Source: Phlebiopsis flavidoalba (taxonomy: Eukaryota > Basidiomycota > Agaricomycetes > Polyporales > Phanerochaetaceae). Taken from it: a stretch of 64,000 nt of DNA. Positions 1 through 12,652 of this stretch are shown here, in pieces. The notes below the pieces were generated by a model. The model made no database searches. It had not been told where the DNA came from and saw only the letters and a program-made list of their open reading frames with translations. The position numbers and the translations under genes were made by a program. Position 1 is the first letter of the stretch. Every line of letters starts with the position of its first letter. Location of the stretch: assembly GCA_035772785.1 (NCBI GenBank), contig JAOCPU010000021.1:310001-374000 (forward strand). Direction: 5' to 3'.

Positions 1-249
1 AATCACTTTAGGATCGGCGATTCCCACCTGTGTTACCGGAGTAAGCGGAAGACTCAAAGTGTTCTGATGCAATCAATTTCATTCATTACCACGTTGCTTA
101 CCGAGTAAGTGAATGCCATAAGCTTCGAACAATTAAGGATCTGCCTGCATGCGAGGTCCCTTGAATTTTTGCAAAACGTCGCGGTGCCGTATCAATCATC
201 TTGGATTAGCGTCCAATCAACTGTCAATGTTGTCCTTAATGTCAAGTAT

Positions 250-1850
250 CTACAACCGCAGATGATCAACACGGGTAGCTGTTAGGGAATCAGCTAGCAA
301 GCGCGCTTTTGCCGCCTTCCATTCCGTCTGAACCTGTTTCTTGAACTCGCTGAACGACATGTCGCTTTTCGGGTCAAAATTCTCCGGAGGTTTTGTCGGG
401 TCGTTCGAGAGGAAGTGGAAATACTCGTCGTGCACCTTATCATTTGCCGCTTACCGCCGTACCTACCCGCACACATCAGTACCATGGGAGAGAAGGAGCA
501 GATGGATCGCGTACTGATAACACTGCAGCGTGATACACACGCGCCCGTTGAGGCTCCTGTTCTTGAGCTGGTGAACCTGATAGTGGTTGTTCGACATCCA
601 CGTAATGTCGCCGGCGCGGAGTTCGGCGTGCGCGAGCACAACGGGGCCCGCCATACCTGCAGACTGCACGCCGCAGCGTGTCGAAATAGTAGCAGAAGAT
701 GCCGCCCGAGAGCACCTTGATGACTGCGTAGGAGTCGCCGTGGTCGTGAATCGGGCTATGGTGTCCTGCAGGCCAAATCTCGAGGACGTACGGTACGCCG
801 GGGGACGTGCCCTGTGAGATATTAATACACTTGTCAAGATGAGATAGACGAGATGGTACGTACGACATCAAAGCCAATAGTGATACGCAGATACGTGCCC
901 TCAAAGTTGCCCTTGTTCTTCCTGGTCAGCAGGCTATGGCCGACACACCCAGGCGTGTTGACGCTGTACTGGATTGCCTCGTCAAAGTCCGGGAAGTCGG
1001 GCGTGTTGAGCACGATATTCGCGCTCCTGCAAACGTTGGCGTACAGCTTTTGGCATTCCTCAGGCAGGTTTCCCGCGACTGTTGCGATGTTAGCCTCGAG
1101 GTCTGCGCGCGAACGTACTGCGAGCGAGAGCCGATCGGCCGTCGACGGACGTATGGCGGAATGTCGTGTACAATGGGGAGGGGCCTCACTTGAGAGACAC
1201 AGCGAGAGGGGTCTATCAATATTATGGTTAGCACGGGACTGCATGTAGTTTAGTTTAGCAAGGGTACCTGTGTGACCCCAAGTTCCTGTACAGTGACGTT
1301 GCTCAAGTCCTTCATCCATTCCCACCCAGCTTCGATGGCGACTGCGGTTTGAGTTTTGGACTGTCTTGAAAGTCACCTCGAGGAGCTTTAGATTCGCACT
1401 CAAGTAGTACTTCCCGTACTTGATGCTTCCGTTCTTCTCGTCCAGCGATACCCAGTATGTTGTTTTCTCCGAAGGACGTAGCCAGCACAGCAACGAAACG
1501 ATCATCGTGTACAACTTTGAACCCAGTCCTTCAGGGAACGGCTTGATCGAAGGCGCACCTTGCACAGAATGACAATCGACGAGCCGAATCCAATGTCGAA
1601 TGAACTGGGTCCGATGGCGAGCACCAAACGAGTTCAAGCCATCCGGGGTGCTGAGTGGTTTACGATGAGGGATTGAGACGACGTAGAGGACGAAGACAGC
1701 GACCACTCCTTTGCCTGGCAAAACTCGAGGGTATCAACAAAGGGCCCGACGGCGGCTTTGCCTTGAATCAGCACAGATGGTATGGTACTGGAGCGGGAGC
1801 GGGGCGGGAGCGGTAGAAGAGGTGAAGGTGCGTGGTGCAGAAAAGTCATT
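250..1850 (-). pseudogene. Cupin protein, cysteine-dioxygenase-like, frame-damaged
   Basis: Read on the minus strand, several collinear segments match one fungal cupin protein. The cupin core at about 811-700 has EIWPAGHHSPIHDHG, the HxH-type metal-binding motif of the cysteine dioxygenase/RmlC fold. After it come a second cupin strand (GDITWMSNNHYQVHQL, about 610-570) and a C-terminal tail with VHDEYFHFL that ends at a stop near 250. Upstream are segments with SLDEKNGSIKYGKYY (about 1450) and AGNLPEECQKLY (about 1060). A good intron lies at 812-863 (donor GTACGT, acceptor CACAG) and joins the coding frame exactly. At least three 1-nt frame slips break the reading frame, near 1350, 1150 and 680. 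Homologues are non-haem iron enzymes, but this branch has no assigned substrate and true cysteine dioxygenase activity is not shown. The start near 1850 is uncertain. Confidence 0.62.
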
Positions 1851-2049
1851 GAGCAAGTATGTAGAAGCAACGCTTGAATATCTTGCGTTTGCCGCGAGTA
1901 TAGCCGCATTGGGAACTCCGCTATGCGCTCGGGATAGTTTCTGGGTCAGTCGACTATGTAACGGGAAGTCGCAAGCACCAAAGGTCAGAATGAAGTGGTT
2001 GTGCTGAGCAAACAGGGCGTGCGCACCTGAGGACACTTTTGCTCCCTTC

Positions 2050-3770
2050 ACTTCATCTCACTCCACCCGTTTCAGCGGCATAATCAAACTTCCCATAGGT
2101 AGGTTCTAAGGAGGACAGTTTGGAAGGATGGTGCAAGAGAAGAGACTCTGCGATGTTGTATTGCTGGCCGTGTGAAGCCGGTGTAAACAGATGGCGAAGT
2201 CCAGAGGTCCTGGACACAATATGGTGTCGATGAATGCGTATCTGTAGGCCATGCTGATTTTCGGGGGTTCGTAGAGAGCAAGGGGTGAAATGGATGTAGT
2301 GCCTGATGTGAGCGGGCCGTTTTATATCGCAAACTAGCCCAACCTGATCTAGCCGGTTTTGTTGTCCTGAGTCTGGGCCTTGTACCAGGCATCGAGTTAC
2401 ACGACATTCAGCTGCCTTAGAGAGCCTAACACTGATCTTGGCCCTTCAGATGTCTGTGGAATAGACACAGACAGGTTTGAATGTGTTTTGGACCCATTTA
2501 CGAACGTTGCTACTCACGCTTTGAGGTCATTTCATGCCTCGAAGGTGGCGTTGACTCGTTGTCCATTTATCGAAATCCTCCAGACACCTATCCAACAGCG
2601 ATGCTCCAAGAAATACGTCGTTCCGACATGCAGTCCTGGTCCCGATGTTCTCTCCACGGGGTTATCAAGAGATGGCCAGGATCAGAAGGTTACAGCGATG
2701 CACTCGATTTTGCACCGCATGTGGTTGTGGGTGCCTTGATTGTGCTCTCGTCTTCGACTTATCTCATCCACATGACAGGAAAGATGGGATGTCTAGATGC
2801 TTGTGTGCGTGGTCGAAGTCGAAGGGTCGTAGATGTGTGAAGGAGTGCAAGGAATATTCAGAATTTTTGGCCAACACTCCTCAGTGCAACCGATCACGTG
2901 AAAACGCCACGTGCTTGCGCTTAGTCATCGGCTTCGTGGCGTTTCGTGCCAAATATCTTGCACAAAACGCTCCTCCTTGGTACTAATAAGTCATGGAGTT
3001 TGGAAGTCATTGTTTCTGATGCATGAAGCATTTTTATTATTGAAAAGTTTGACTCAGTAGGCTTATGCGTTAAAGCAGTCTCAGTACCTATGTGAGATAT
3101 TTTAGACGATAAGTTGTTTATCATCTATTATCCAAATTTCCAAAAACTAGTCGGTTTACACCGCCGCAATAGACACGACATTCCTTTGTTATAGATGCAC
3201 AAATTGCAACAATGAATCTCATGTGGGATGGGCAATTGAGTGGCTGCAGGCAAAGAGCTCACCATGATGCTGACAAAGACGGCTAGACGCCCGCTACCTG
3301 CTATAATGGAAATGTCGATCGTGCTCACTGCCACTCACCTGACAGGGTCTCGGAGCGTTGCATGGATTGAGAAGCGCACATGGTTCTAGTTTCAAAACTA
3401 GAGTTTTCAATGACATCTAAAACCTTGTCGTTGTGCAGCTCACCCCCTCGCCCCCAAATTGGTGATATGCCGGAACCTGGCTGGACAAATTTCCCTGCTG
3501 ATCATATCGCAAGCCAGCTATAGAAATCGTTTTCCCACGCTGGCTCGTGAAAAAATACTGGAGTACATGTCGGTAGTCAGTGAACTGGTATTCGCGAAGG
3601 ATAACTTCAGTACTCGCGGCCGTGTTCTACTCGAGTCCTAAGTATTCGCACAAGGTTAATCGAAGGCTGTTTAGGGCTGCTAGTGCTTCTACTTGGTTCG
3701 CCATATAAGCGATATGAACATTCACCCCACTCCCACACCACAAAACCACCCCACATCGCTATAGCCTGTT
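2050..3770. other. No recognised gene
   Basis: Overlapping plus-strand reading frames of 110-120 codons occupy 2380-2986, but none shows a known motif, a clear start context or convincing splice sites. The rest is AT-richer and has no coding signal I can support. An unknown or decayed gene could be present. Confidence 0.3.
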
Positions 3771-3773
3771 CGG

Positions 3774-4073
3774 ATGACGAGCCGACGAGACATCAACCCG
3801 GCTCCCAAGCGGGAATCCGATTTTCATGAGCGCATCACCATTCTCGAAGAGAAAATTAAATTCGTGGACATCAACATCAGAGGGGGTAACCACTTCGGTA
3901 TCCTACGAAATCATGTACGTCTAAGTCCATTTCTCCTGATGCTAAAGCTCATTGCACGACAGACGATGAATGTCATGGCTGTCCAGCCCGCTTCAGATTG
4001 TCGCAAAAAGCTTAAGACCATGTTTAGCGCTCTAGACGACTCAGGATATTCAGATGCAAAAACAACATCATGA
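3774..4073 (+). CDS. Small hypothetical protein
   Basis: An open frame of 99 codons starts at an ATG preceded by a CA-rich leader (CCACACCACAAAACCACCCC) typical of fungal 5' UTRs. The N-terminal part is charged and predicted helical (ITILEEKIKFVDINIRGG). A 48-nt stretch, 3915-3962, has intron consensus at both ends (GTACGTCTAAG at the donor, CGACAG at the acceptor). It is a multiple of three with no stop, so the protein is either 99 or 83 residues. The end is serine- and aspartate-rich (SALDDSGYSD). I do not recognise the family. An imperfect hairpin repeat starts about 30 bp downstream. Confidence 0.4.
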   Translation: MTSRRDINPAPKRESDFHERITILEEKIKFVDINIRGGNHFGILRNHVRLSPFLLMLKLIARQTMNVMAVQPASDCRKKLKTMFSALDDSGYSDAKTTS

Positions 4074-4099
4074 TCGAGGCCAAATCATCATGATGCGCC

Positions 4100-4217
4100 C
4101 TATCCCGAGGGCTCCTGAGCGCATCGGGAGCCCCCCAGAGACCCCACGAATGGAAAATTAGACGCCAAAAAACGCGGTCTGGGGGTCTCTGGAAGCCCTT
4201 GGGGAGCCTCCTGAGAC
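4100..4217. repeat. Imperfect inverted repeat (MITE-like hairpin)
   Basis: The left arm, around 4126-4146 (GGGAGCCCCCCAGAGACCCC), pairs with the right arm around 4176-4210, whose reverse complement contains CCAGAGACCCCC and GGAGGCTCCCC. The centre is a short AT-rich loop. No target-site duplication was identified, so this may be a small non-autonomous element or a fortuitous hairpin. Confidence 0.4.
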
Positions 4218-4220
4218 GCA

Positions 4221-5030
4221 CGCATTTCGCCTAGATCAAGATGGGTTAAGCGTTTTTCCGACAATGCCATAGTGTTCACGACTACTGTCGCGTGTCCAAG
4301 AACAGACTGTACAGGGGAAATATCTGTCCCCGTGACGTTTACACCCCGGCGAATATGCGGGCAAGGACAACAAATACGAGGATGAAAGTGTCAAAAAGGG
4401 GCATGTGCACAAAATGTGACAAGACCTCGAAGGTCACAAGTACCATGAACACGAAAGTTGAAGCGGTAGATTGTGAGCGCAAACCCCTTAGCAGTATTTG
4501 ACTTGAGACTCATGCTCGTGAATCTCTAGAGCTGATCCATTTGCCAACATAAGCAGAAAGATCTACTTTCAGATTAAAGCACTGCATCTGTCTCTTTCGA
4601 AGTTCGCCGCATAACTCTTGTTCACATCTCTACTTCAGCGTTTTGTAGCCATTCATTTCCCCTCGTACAGATGGTTTCTATGAAAAGACGATTAGGAGAG
4701 ACGGTCTTGTCATCGCATTCTTGAACAAGGATTGTGAGTAGTAGCTTCGCGAATGGCGATTTTTATCGTTGACACTCTGAGAATGAGAAAGCTCGGAACT
4801 CTATGTGTAACGTTACTATATGGGCAGTCCAGAAGATGGCAGTGGGGCGTACGATGTGGTCAAAACTAGCGCCGCCGCATTGGTGGCGCGTACAACGGCA
4901 CACCTACGATGCCGACACTGATACCAGAGTACTGAAAACGACATGGTGCAAAAGAAAAGCCACGGAACGTGGCCATTCCAAGTCAAGTCGTATTTTCTAG
5001 GACAACGTTTCGAGTGCTAAGAGCGAGGGG
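4221..5030. other. No recognised gene
   Basis: Short open frames at 4292-4501 and 4803-5000 show no motif, splice structure or repeat relationship to other parts of the window. I see nothing supportable in this interval. Confidence 0.3.
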
Positions 5031-5032
5031 CG

Positions 5033-6353
5033 TTGACAAGTGCGATTTCTAGTGGCCAGACGGATTCGGCGAACGGACAAGCGACCCATGTTCTTTGTCC
5101 CGCGTACTCCTGTGGCCCATCAGCGACCCGAAGACATGTATATGAGCGTGCTCGACGACTCACTCTCTCATTATCCTCACCTTGCTCTGCGACGCGCATT
5201 CCTCCGTACCCTCCCGACATAATCTTCTTACAGCCGCACAAAGTAGCCTCAGCGATGAACCCCGCTTTCGGACCGTCGATCATGCTAGGACCGTCCGTGG
5301 TCGAGGCATGCCTGCGCAAGCCGCGAATTATCCTCCGACCTCGAATGGACAAGGCCCTGTCCGTACCGATCAAGTCCGAGAGCCGAGAACATATTGACTT
5401 CCGAGCGCAAAGGACCCGAAACCTACACGAGGAACCCGCAAACCAGCGGTCTGAATTCGGTGAAATTTGAACGTGAATCAAGCGAGGAAAAGTAAGTTCC
5501 ATTCTCTGCTACCGACGGTCGGGGCGTTGATGTTGACTGGTCTCCAAGGCCTGTGCACCACACCACCGGAGACGACCATGTGTGTTTCGCCAACGACGGG
5601 TCATACGCCGAACACGATGAAGAGCAATGCATGCCTGCGATGATTTTGGCCGGTATGCTGCGCAGGAAGGAGGCTCTTCGTATGTTGGCGGCCCCAGCAG
5701 GAGGACGTCAAGGTCAAAGACATGAAGGACAGTGACGGTGAATCTGACTCAGGATTCACCACCGAGAGCGATGATGGGGACTATAGCGACGAAGAGAAGT
5801 GTGTGATTACTGCTGGAGCCGCCGTAAACGGGTAAGTGTGGGCCACGAGAGTTTGGAGAAGCGGCTTACCTGACCGGTAGGGTCCATCTAGGATACGCCA
5901 TTATTAGGGGATCGAACGCCGGGAATCATTCGCGGGTATTCCCTGCCACGATGTAGGCCTACAACGTACCACGAAATACCACCAAAGGATTCTCTGCGAG
6001 ACCGTCTTCGTCAAAGAATCCTTGAGTGCTTGGGCGAAGACCTATAAACGTAGTGGGCCCTGGATCGAAGAGGAAATCGACACAAATCTTCATGCGCAGA
6101 GAGACTCCCTGTTTATCTTAGAGACAAATTTTAATGACAAAAAGTCATAAGACATACTCAGCTTGAGCGACGGACAGTCTGGACATCACTACGCCCGTGA
6201 ATTGTCATATATTCCGGCCAGGTCCTCCAAGTTCTGGCATATGCGTGTCACCAATGAAGAATTGTTGCCATTGAGCGTTGTGGAGAGGTGGGATGATTGT
6301 AACACCCTACCGCTTCCAGCCACGATGAACGCCTCGGAGTCGAAGATACTCTG
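5033..6353 (+). pseudogene. Hypothetical multi-exon gene, frame-damaged
   Basis: Three collinear plus-strand segments look coding. The first, 5033-5470, ends in a charged stretch (MDKALSVPIKSESREHIDF). The second, about 5550-5834, has NDGSYAEHDEEQCMPAMILA followed, after a 1-nt frame slip near 5694, by an acidic region (DSDGESDSGFTTESDDGDYS). The third, about 5930-6353, reads cleanly (KRSGPWIEEEIDTNLHAQRD, then SSKFWHMRVTNEELLPLSVV) and is broken only by a TAA near 6148. Consistent amino-acid composition and long in-frame runs support real coding. The acidic patch suggests a nuclear or interaction protein, but that is a guess; I do not recognise the family. Confidence 0.45.
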
Positions 6354-6649
6354 ACTGGACGGTTTATTTGAGGAAAACGCACCAAATTCATGAAGCATTG
6401 TACCTCGTCGTATTCTCCGCGACTGTGTCCGTCCTAGTGGGGGTTCGGAGCAGCCTCGCTAAGAGAACCAAAATTACGCACGATTCATTTGCGATTCATA
6501 GCACAGAACATGTCAGACTAATGCTTGCGAGCTCGGCAAAGAGGGAGGGCCTGTCATCATCGTGTTTTTGATACCTACTGCGGTAGATGGTTCGAGAGCT
6601 GAGGTATAGGGTTCCTTGCGCGAAGACAACTCGAACCTAGAGTTCAGAT

Positions 6650-7150
6650 TCCAGAAGCGCTTGAGTCTTTTCATGGCGTTCGGAGAGATCAAAGAGCGAG
6701 CAATATGCCTGTGCACGAGCAGCAATGAATTTGCGAGATAGGTGGTGGTGGTGGTGGTGGTCACGACGAGAAGAAAAAGAGTACCGTCAAAATACAGAGT
6801 AAATATTGACGCGTCTTTCGGGCGCCAAGTTTTCTTGCACACTTTGCTTTCGACGACGAGGTCGCAGGAACGCAATAACACAGATGAGATACAAACCTGT
6901 TGTCTTGAGGGTGCTGGATGTCTCTAACAACATTGCTATCACGCCAGCGAAGACAAAACCAGGGAGCTCCCTGGAGGAGGTAAAACGGTCACCGGCTCCG
7001 GTCTCTCCTGCGCCATTCTCGCTGTCTTCGCTATCGGTGATAGCTTCCCTGGCTTTACTCTCATCTCGTTCAGTGTATTCAAAACCTTCCACGTGGTCGC
7101 CACTGTAGCAGCTGTGAACTGTGCGCATGAGTGAGTGATCCACGTCCACT
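6650..7150 (-). pseudogene. X-family membrane-protein fragment
   Basis: The minus-strand frame ending near 6790 holds an acidic stretch (ITDSEDSENGAGETGAGD), a hydrophobic helix (LPGFVFAGVIAML), a second hydrophobic run (TGLYLICVIAFL) and a basic anchor (RPRRRK). The DNA under the first helix (GCTATCACGCCAGCGAAGAC) resembles the same place in the X-family copies at 16.0-16.6, 39.6-41.3, 51.0-52.8 and 58.1-59.2 kb. Function is unknown. The layout suggests a single-pass or two-pass membrane protein with an acidic outer or cytosolic tail. No intact start or full gene model could be built. Confidence 0.35.
6741..6761. repeat. (GGT)7 microsatellite
   Basis: Seven perfect GGT trinucleotides lie inside the X-family fragment. 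On the minus strand they would encode a threonine run. Confidence 0.9.
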
Positions 7151-7186
7151 TCAGACCAAATAGACCCTACTCATCATCGTCCACAC

Positions 7187-7402
7187 AGCCTAGTAATCGT
7201 CGACTTCCCTCTCCAGTGGGCCTCTTTTCGTCCATCTTCACTGGAAACATTCGTATATGACTCACCATTCTCGACTCCCTACTATGCTCGCGCCCTCAGC
7301 GCCGTTGGGGCCATTGCCTCGTTCTCCTCCGTCACCTTTGGCCGCTACTTGCACATCCTCCGTCGCATCTCAGGCAGTCACATCAACAAAAGCGGTACAT
7401 AA
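7187..7402 (+). pseudogene. Orphan coding exon with a hydrophobic segment
   Basis: A 71-codon open segment ends at TAA and reads with natural composition: SLVIVDFPLQWASF near the start, YARALSAVGAIASFSSVTFG in the middle and ILRRISGSH near the end. The middle is hydrophobic enough for one membrane helix. It begins directly after an AG and has no ATG, so it may be the last exon of a lost gene. I do not recognise it. Confidence 0.3.
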
Positions 7403-7877
7403 ACTTACACGAGTTAGGTTCTTGATGTGAAGCTGCCAGTGCAAAGGACGTCTACAGGCCGGTGGTGGAAGGCTGGGGACAAGGAGATGGCTCAGTTGTG
7501 TGCTCATGCGCGCTCTATCCCGCGACAGGTCGGAAACTCGTTGCTGTTCCTTGTTAGGGGACTACATAATACTTATTCTTTTATATCTAGACTTCTCCAT
7601 CTTGGCGGGCAACTCCATCCGTACCCCGGACATTGTACTAATCCACTGGTTTCACAGTGACCGACCTAGGGCCCATTCTCGACGCACCTAACCTCAATAT
7701 ACGACCATGTGAACTGTCATGATGGTACAAGCAAGTTTCCGACTTGAGAATTAGGTGAATTTGGGCTGGGCCAACAGCCCTTGTCGCTGGTTCGATGTTT
7801 TTCAGTCAATATTTATATATATTCTATCGCTCAGAATACCTCTAGCCTCTGCCAGGATCTACAGTGCTACGGTGGTG

Positions 7878-9626
7878 CTACGGTGCTAAAATCAACCTCA
7901 GCTTCGATATCGTCGCCTTTGTTGTGCACCGTGGATACATCTGCCCCAGATTTGACATGCCATTGTCAGGAATTTCCACCTCGTCCTCGTACGGCGCTTG
8001 GGAGTAATCCAAGGACTCGCCAATGTTTCCCACGCGGGGCCGCGAACCTGGGTGCGTGAACCTGGGACGGTTGCTGGGTGTCTGTGCCTGTCACAGAGGT
8101 TCCATGGGTACTGATTTGGCGTAAATTCAGCATGAATCGATTGACGAGGATCGAGGGCTATGATTGATAAAAGCATAAGTATGTTCATCAACAATCCAAA
8201 ACGTTGGAGAGCTCTCGCACCACAGCTTGCACAAGTCCGTCCAGCATAGTGAGTTCCTTTGAATAAATGATAGAGTAGTCAGGACATTGTACATAGACAG
8301 TACATTGTGCAAACGTTACCAGGTAGGAAAAATCTTCCAAAATTTGAATAATGTTGAGGATAAGCAGAATTCTGGATGTTTATCCCCAGGAAGAATAAAC
8401 TCGGGAAGCTCAAGATGTATGAGAAATGGCTTACAGAAAGTAGATAGCCCCTACACCACTGTCAGTACGTGACTACATAGCGCCAGAACGAGTACTTACC
8501 ATCACGGACGAGACAAGTAGTCAGAGATGCTCGAACATGTGTATTTTCTAGAGGGCTCTCCACTGACGAAAACGTTTTCATCAACGTGAGGATCAGGGTG
8601 AGAGCATCGCCCGCAATTAAGCAGGCCCGTGTCGCTACGGCGGCTTTCGCGACAACGAGCTTGAGTGCTTGATATCCTGCACCCTCACGAACACACTCAC
8701 CTCTGGGAAGGATGAGTACACAAGGGCTACGAACGATGTTTCTGGCAACTTACCTTTCATAAACGTCACCTGTCATGTAAAGCTCCTGTGTGCACGTCGG
8801 AATTGGAAATACCTCGCTGCCGTAAACCGATTTGACTAACACTAGCTGTTTCCAACAGTAGTAATTGAGCTGTATCAGCAAAAATCAGACATGTATAAAT
8901 AAAATCTTGAGAACATACAATGTTGGTCGCAACGGGGACAAGACCGAGTAGAAGAATAACGACGAAGAAGACAAACCGAAGCATGCTTGCATTCCATATG
9001 GCAAAAGACACGCAGTGTGCAGAAAATACTGAAAGACATGAGGTTTCTTCAAGGCACGAGTGATCAAGTCGTTTTCAACTTACTAGCAAACTTGAGCAAG
9101 CGCTAAGAGGAACAAGATACTGCTTATGATAGGCAGACGTGAGCAACTGCCAGTATACTCCATTCAGCGCGGAAATGATTTAAAATGTGCGGAAGGCCAC
9201 AACCTTGATAAATCCTAGTCGTGGTTGAAGTGTTACTCATCGACTGAAGTCATAGACGGGAGATGTAACATACAGTTGATAACACCGGTACCTAAGGTAA
9301 TTGCGTGAGCTAGCACCATCACCCATCGTACGGAGATGAGAAGGACAGAGGACGCAGTCCAGTCTCGTTTCCACACTGCAAGCATCTCTTGGTCAAGAGT
9401 GAGTAGATACTCGTAAATGACCAGCACTGAAGTACGTTTGCAGTCAGAGATGCGCGAGTGAGTCCTAAACGTCCGCCTACCGGCGGCAGCATATAGCCGA
9501 AATAGTCGCCTTGCTGGCTGTTTGAGGAGAACGTTAGGGCACACGGTTGGCATATGGTTATATGGTAAGAGGATCGTACACTTCGGAAACATATTGCTCA
9601 AGAGCATCTCTGCGCAGAGAGGACAT
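7878..9626 (-). CDS. DUF6533 membrane protein (copy A), frame-damaged
   Basis: The start is taken at 9626, where MSSLRRDALEQYVSEVY parallels the N-termini of the paralogues. Downstream in order come the DUF6533 hallmark (YEYLLTLDQEMLAVWKRDWT, about 9410), a hydrophobic helix (PIISSILFLLALAQVC), the SALxVF-type segment, a strong helix (FVFFVVILLLGLVPVATNIV, about 8940), a loop ending PIPTCTQEL, a helix (AGDALTLILTLMKTF) and a conserved end motif (NIGESLDYSQAPYEDE, about 8010), with a stop near 7880. Short introns separate these blocks. The family is expanded in Agaricomycetes and has an unknown function; its location is predicted to be an integral membrane. At least one frame slip sits near the C-terminus, around 8040, so function is doubtful. 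Confidence 0.6.
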
Positions 9627-11076
9627 GGCTGAAGGAAGAGTAACCCACTGTTCGGGACGGTGTGCAAGTGCCAGCGTCGTCTTTTGTAGCGGAAGTCTAC
9701 CTACACCGTACGAGTAAATTGCTACATGACCGCGGATGTACGTTCTGTCCCATATCATGATAGAACCATAACTCAACAGCGGAGGTTCCAAGCCAGCGGA
9801 AATACCTTGTGAAGGAACATGTAGGCCCAGTTTGCGTGAACAGGATTCCACGTTTCTTCATTCACGTCACTGCAAGAGAAGCGACTGCAACCTCGTGGGC
9901 CGGGAATTGCCTGCTCACATAAATCTGTTCTAAGCATCCTAGCAAGATGGCAAGAAAGAGAACACTCTGCCTAGTATGCAGTTGGCATCCCGCCGGAAGG
10001 GCTTCGATGATGTTTGTAAAAAGAGTCAATTTTTCGATGGCAGACGATAGCCTCTCGTGAACTCCGCTGCTGAAGTATAGCATTATCATGATGTTGCCAA
10101 CATTGATAGTAAGATTCTATAATGCTCACTTGACACTGTTTGTGTTAGAAATCAGAAATTGCGCCTAAAATATTTAACAAAGAACGATGAGCAATGGAGC
10201 TGTCATCACCCATGTCTCAAATTAGGCACTAGCATGCCTTCGACTGGGCTGCTTCTAAACTTTATGTCTCTATCAAGGCTCTATAGTTCGGGGCCGATGA
10301 TACCCGTCCAGAGAATTCGAGTATACAAGTTCAGGAAACGTTACAATTTTGTCTGCATCGCCGTTCGCCACCTATCCTTCTGCATTCAGGGCAAATTGGA
10401 GATCGGATATTAGTAGTAAATCATAACACGGAGAAGTGTGGGAGCGGAAATGAAGCGGTATAGCTTATATCTGGGGGTGATAGTTGAAGAACCAACTTGC
10501 AAAAATATCCAGAAGCTAAGAGTAGTAGAGTTCTGACATTGGCCGAGCGAAAGACGTCTCAGACTTCTCATTGGTGTAGTCAGCAGACGACGCCAGGATT
10601 GCGTGGCGGAAGACGCCATGTCTTTGCTCAAAGGTCAAAGGAAAGTGGTCACGGTTATTTTTGACCGAAGGAGGCCTCGGGTAATGGGATACTCTGCGGC
10701 CGGAACTCGGCTGATTAATGAATATCTGACTGCCTCTCTGTTGCGTTTCCCGTCATACATCATCCCCCTGGTCTTCCGCAAGTCAGGATGTTGATCACTC
10801 GAAGAAAATGGTCGTAAAATGAGCGACAATACGCACAGCCTTTTCTCGATGTATACTGCCGTCGTAAAACAGTTGAACAGAATGAAATATAAAATTAAAC
10901 CTAAAACGGTAAGAATCTGAGCGATCATTTACGATACTGGGCCCTGACTTGTCTTTCATGAAATGACCGTTGAAAACCCTCCATCGCTCAGCGCCCGAAA
11001 TGGGCGTCTCATTTGAAAAGCCATCCGGTCTCGCCCTCATGACAGCAGCGCGTGAGACTTCCAAGAGCTCTCACCA
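9627..11076. other. No recognised gene
   Basis: Minus-strand frames at 9862-10089 and 10635-10928 have hydrophobic runs (for example ILTVLGLILYFILFNCF) that could be membrane helices, but no family motif or gene model is supportable. The interval separates DUF6533 copies A and B and may hold decayed DNA from the same duplication. Confidence 0.3.
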
Positions 11077-12652
11077 TTATCTTCCACTGCCGACCGTAAT
11101 GTAGGAATTTGGGATAGGTTGAAAGTTCCTGCGGCACGAGAGGATCTCAGAGCCAACCGGTTCATTGATTTGACGCAAATTGAGCATGAACCGGTTGACA
11201 AGAAGCGGAGGCTAACGCACATTGTCAGTATTATATCTTGTGCAGAAATTGGTGAAAAATATGCGGACCATTGCTTGAACCATTCCGACAATAGGGACCG
11301 AATACTAGTGCGATATTTAGACGCATCAACGAATACGGGACTCGTCAAACATGAGAATACCAAGAAACTGGTGTCTCCTCCATAATTTGAAGAACGTTCA
11401 GGATAAGTAATACTCTATTACATGTCCCAAAGACAATAAGTATGGTCGATTTGAGACTGTGTGAATGGGGAAAGACTCACAGAAAGCATATGGTTCCTAT
11501 GCTTCTCATGAGTCGTCGCCTTCAGAACATCATAATCAAATGCTTACCATCACGAAGAAAGCAATGAATCAAAGATAACTGTACATTCAGATCCCGAGTC
11601 TCTCTCCACTGACGAAGTGTGATGACCAATGTGAGAAGGAAAGTAAGAGCATCCCCTGTAACCGTACAAAACGCGGGTCACAATGGGAACTGTCGCGTTG
11701 GTCAGCTTTGCTTTCATGCAGATGTTGAAGGGGGGAGGGGTGTATGTGCCACTCACGGCTAGAGACAATGTTGAGCATGTTTTATACACAGCGTTTTCCT
11801 TTGGCCACTCACAGCTCAGTGATTGTATCTGAAAGAGACGTCTGTTGGACGCATAGCGTGAATGGACTTGCGACGTAGAAATTTACCGACATTACTAAGA
11901 CCAGCTATGCTCCGTCAGTAAGCCTCATGAGAAACTCGAGCGACTCGCGAACGTACAATGTCTGTTTGCAACGGCACAAGTCCTAATAGAAGAATGACCG
12001 CACAGATGATTGTACCGGTATGTGCTTCCATTCCATACCGCATAGACACGTAGCGCGGAGAACACTAGCAAAAATGATGCCCCGTCAGGAATATACGACA
12101 ATTCAAGTTTTATCGGCTCACATGCAACTTGTATGAGCGACAAGATGTTCAAGACGGCGGCAATGGTAGGCAGCACCGTGCAGCTGCTCGGGTTCCTCCG
12201 CTCAGTTACAGTAACATCAATCGACTCAATACGGCACAACGAACCTCTGAAAGGGTCATGTAAAATGCGCATCTACGTGCAAACGACAGTGACAGTACTC
12301 ACATCTGGTAGAAACGGAATCAAATCAACTGCCTGTCTCAATACCATGACCCATCGGACGGAGACCAGAAGTACAGAGGCAGTCGACCAGCCTCGCTTCC
12401 GAGTCCACACCACGGCTATCTCTTGGTCGAGTGTGAAGAAATACTCGTAGAAAGTTAATACTATGATGCGATGGAGGTCAATGTTCGTCAGAATTCATAG
12501 AAGTAGCTTACCGCTAGCCGCTATGTCAACGTAGTCATTGCAGTCCCTGTTGCACAATGAAGATCGTCAGGATGTAATCATAGCGCTGATTACACGCCGA
12601 AAACGTACATGTCAGAAATGGCTTGCACAAGCTCAGCTTGACTCGCAGACAT
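11077..12652 (-). CDS. DUF6533 membrane protein (copy B), frame-damaged
   Basis: The start at 12652 gives MSASQAELVQAISDMYV, matching the family N-terminus. The hallmark segment is near 12450 (FYEYFFTLDQEIAVVW), then SVRWVMVLRQAVDL. A long helix follows at about 12180-12110 (CTVLPTIAAVLNILSLIQVA), with FSALRVYAVWNGSTYRY directly after it. Near 11640 a frame gives GDALTFLLTLVITLRQWRET, the penultimate helix and its basic end. The family's conserved LVNRFMLNLRQIN lies near 11190. The usual NIGESLDY ending is missing and the frame runs to a stop at 11077. The pieces lie in more than one frame, so introns and small indels are both involved. Function is unknown. Confidence 0.55.
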
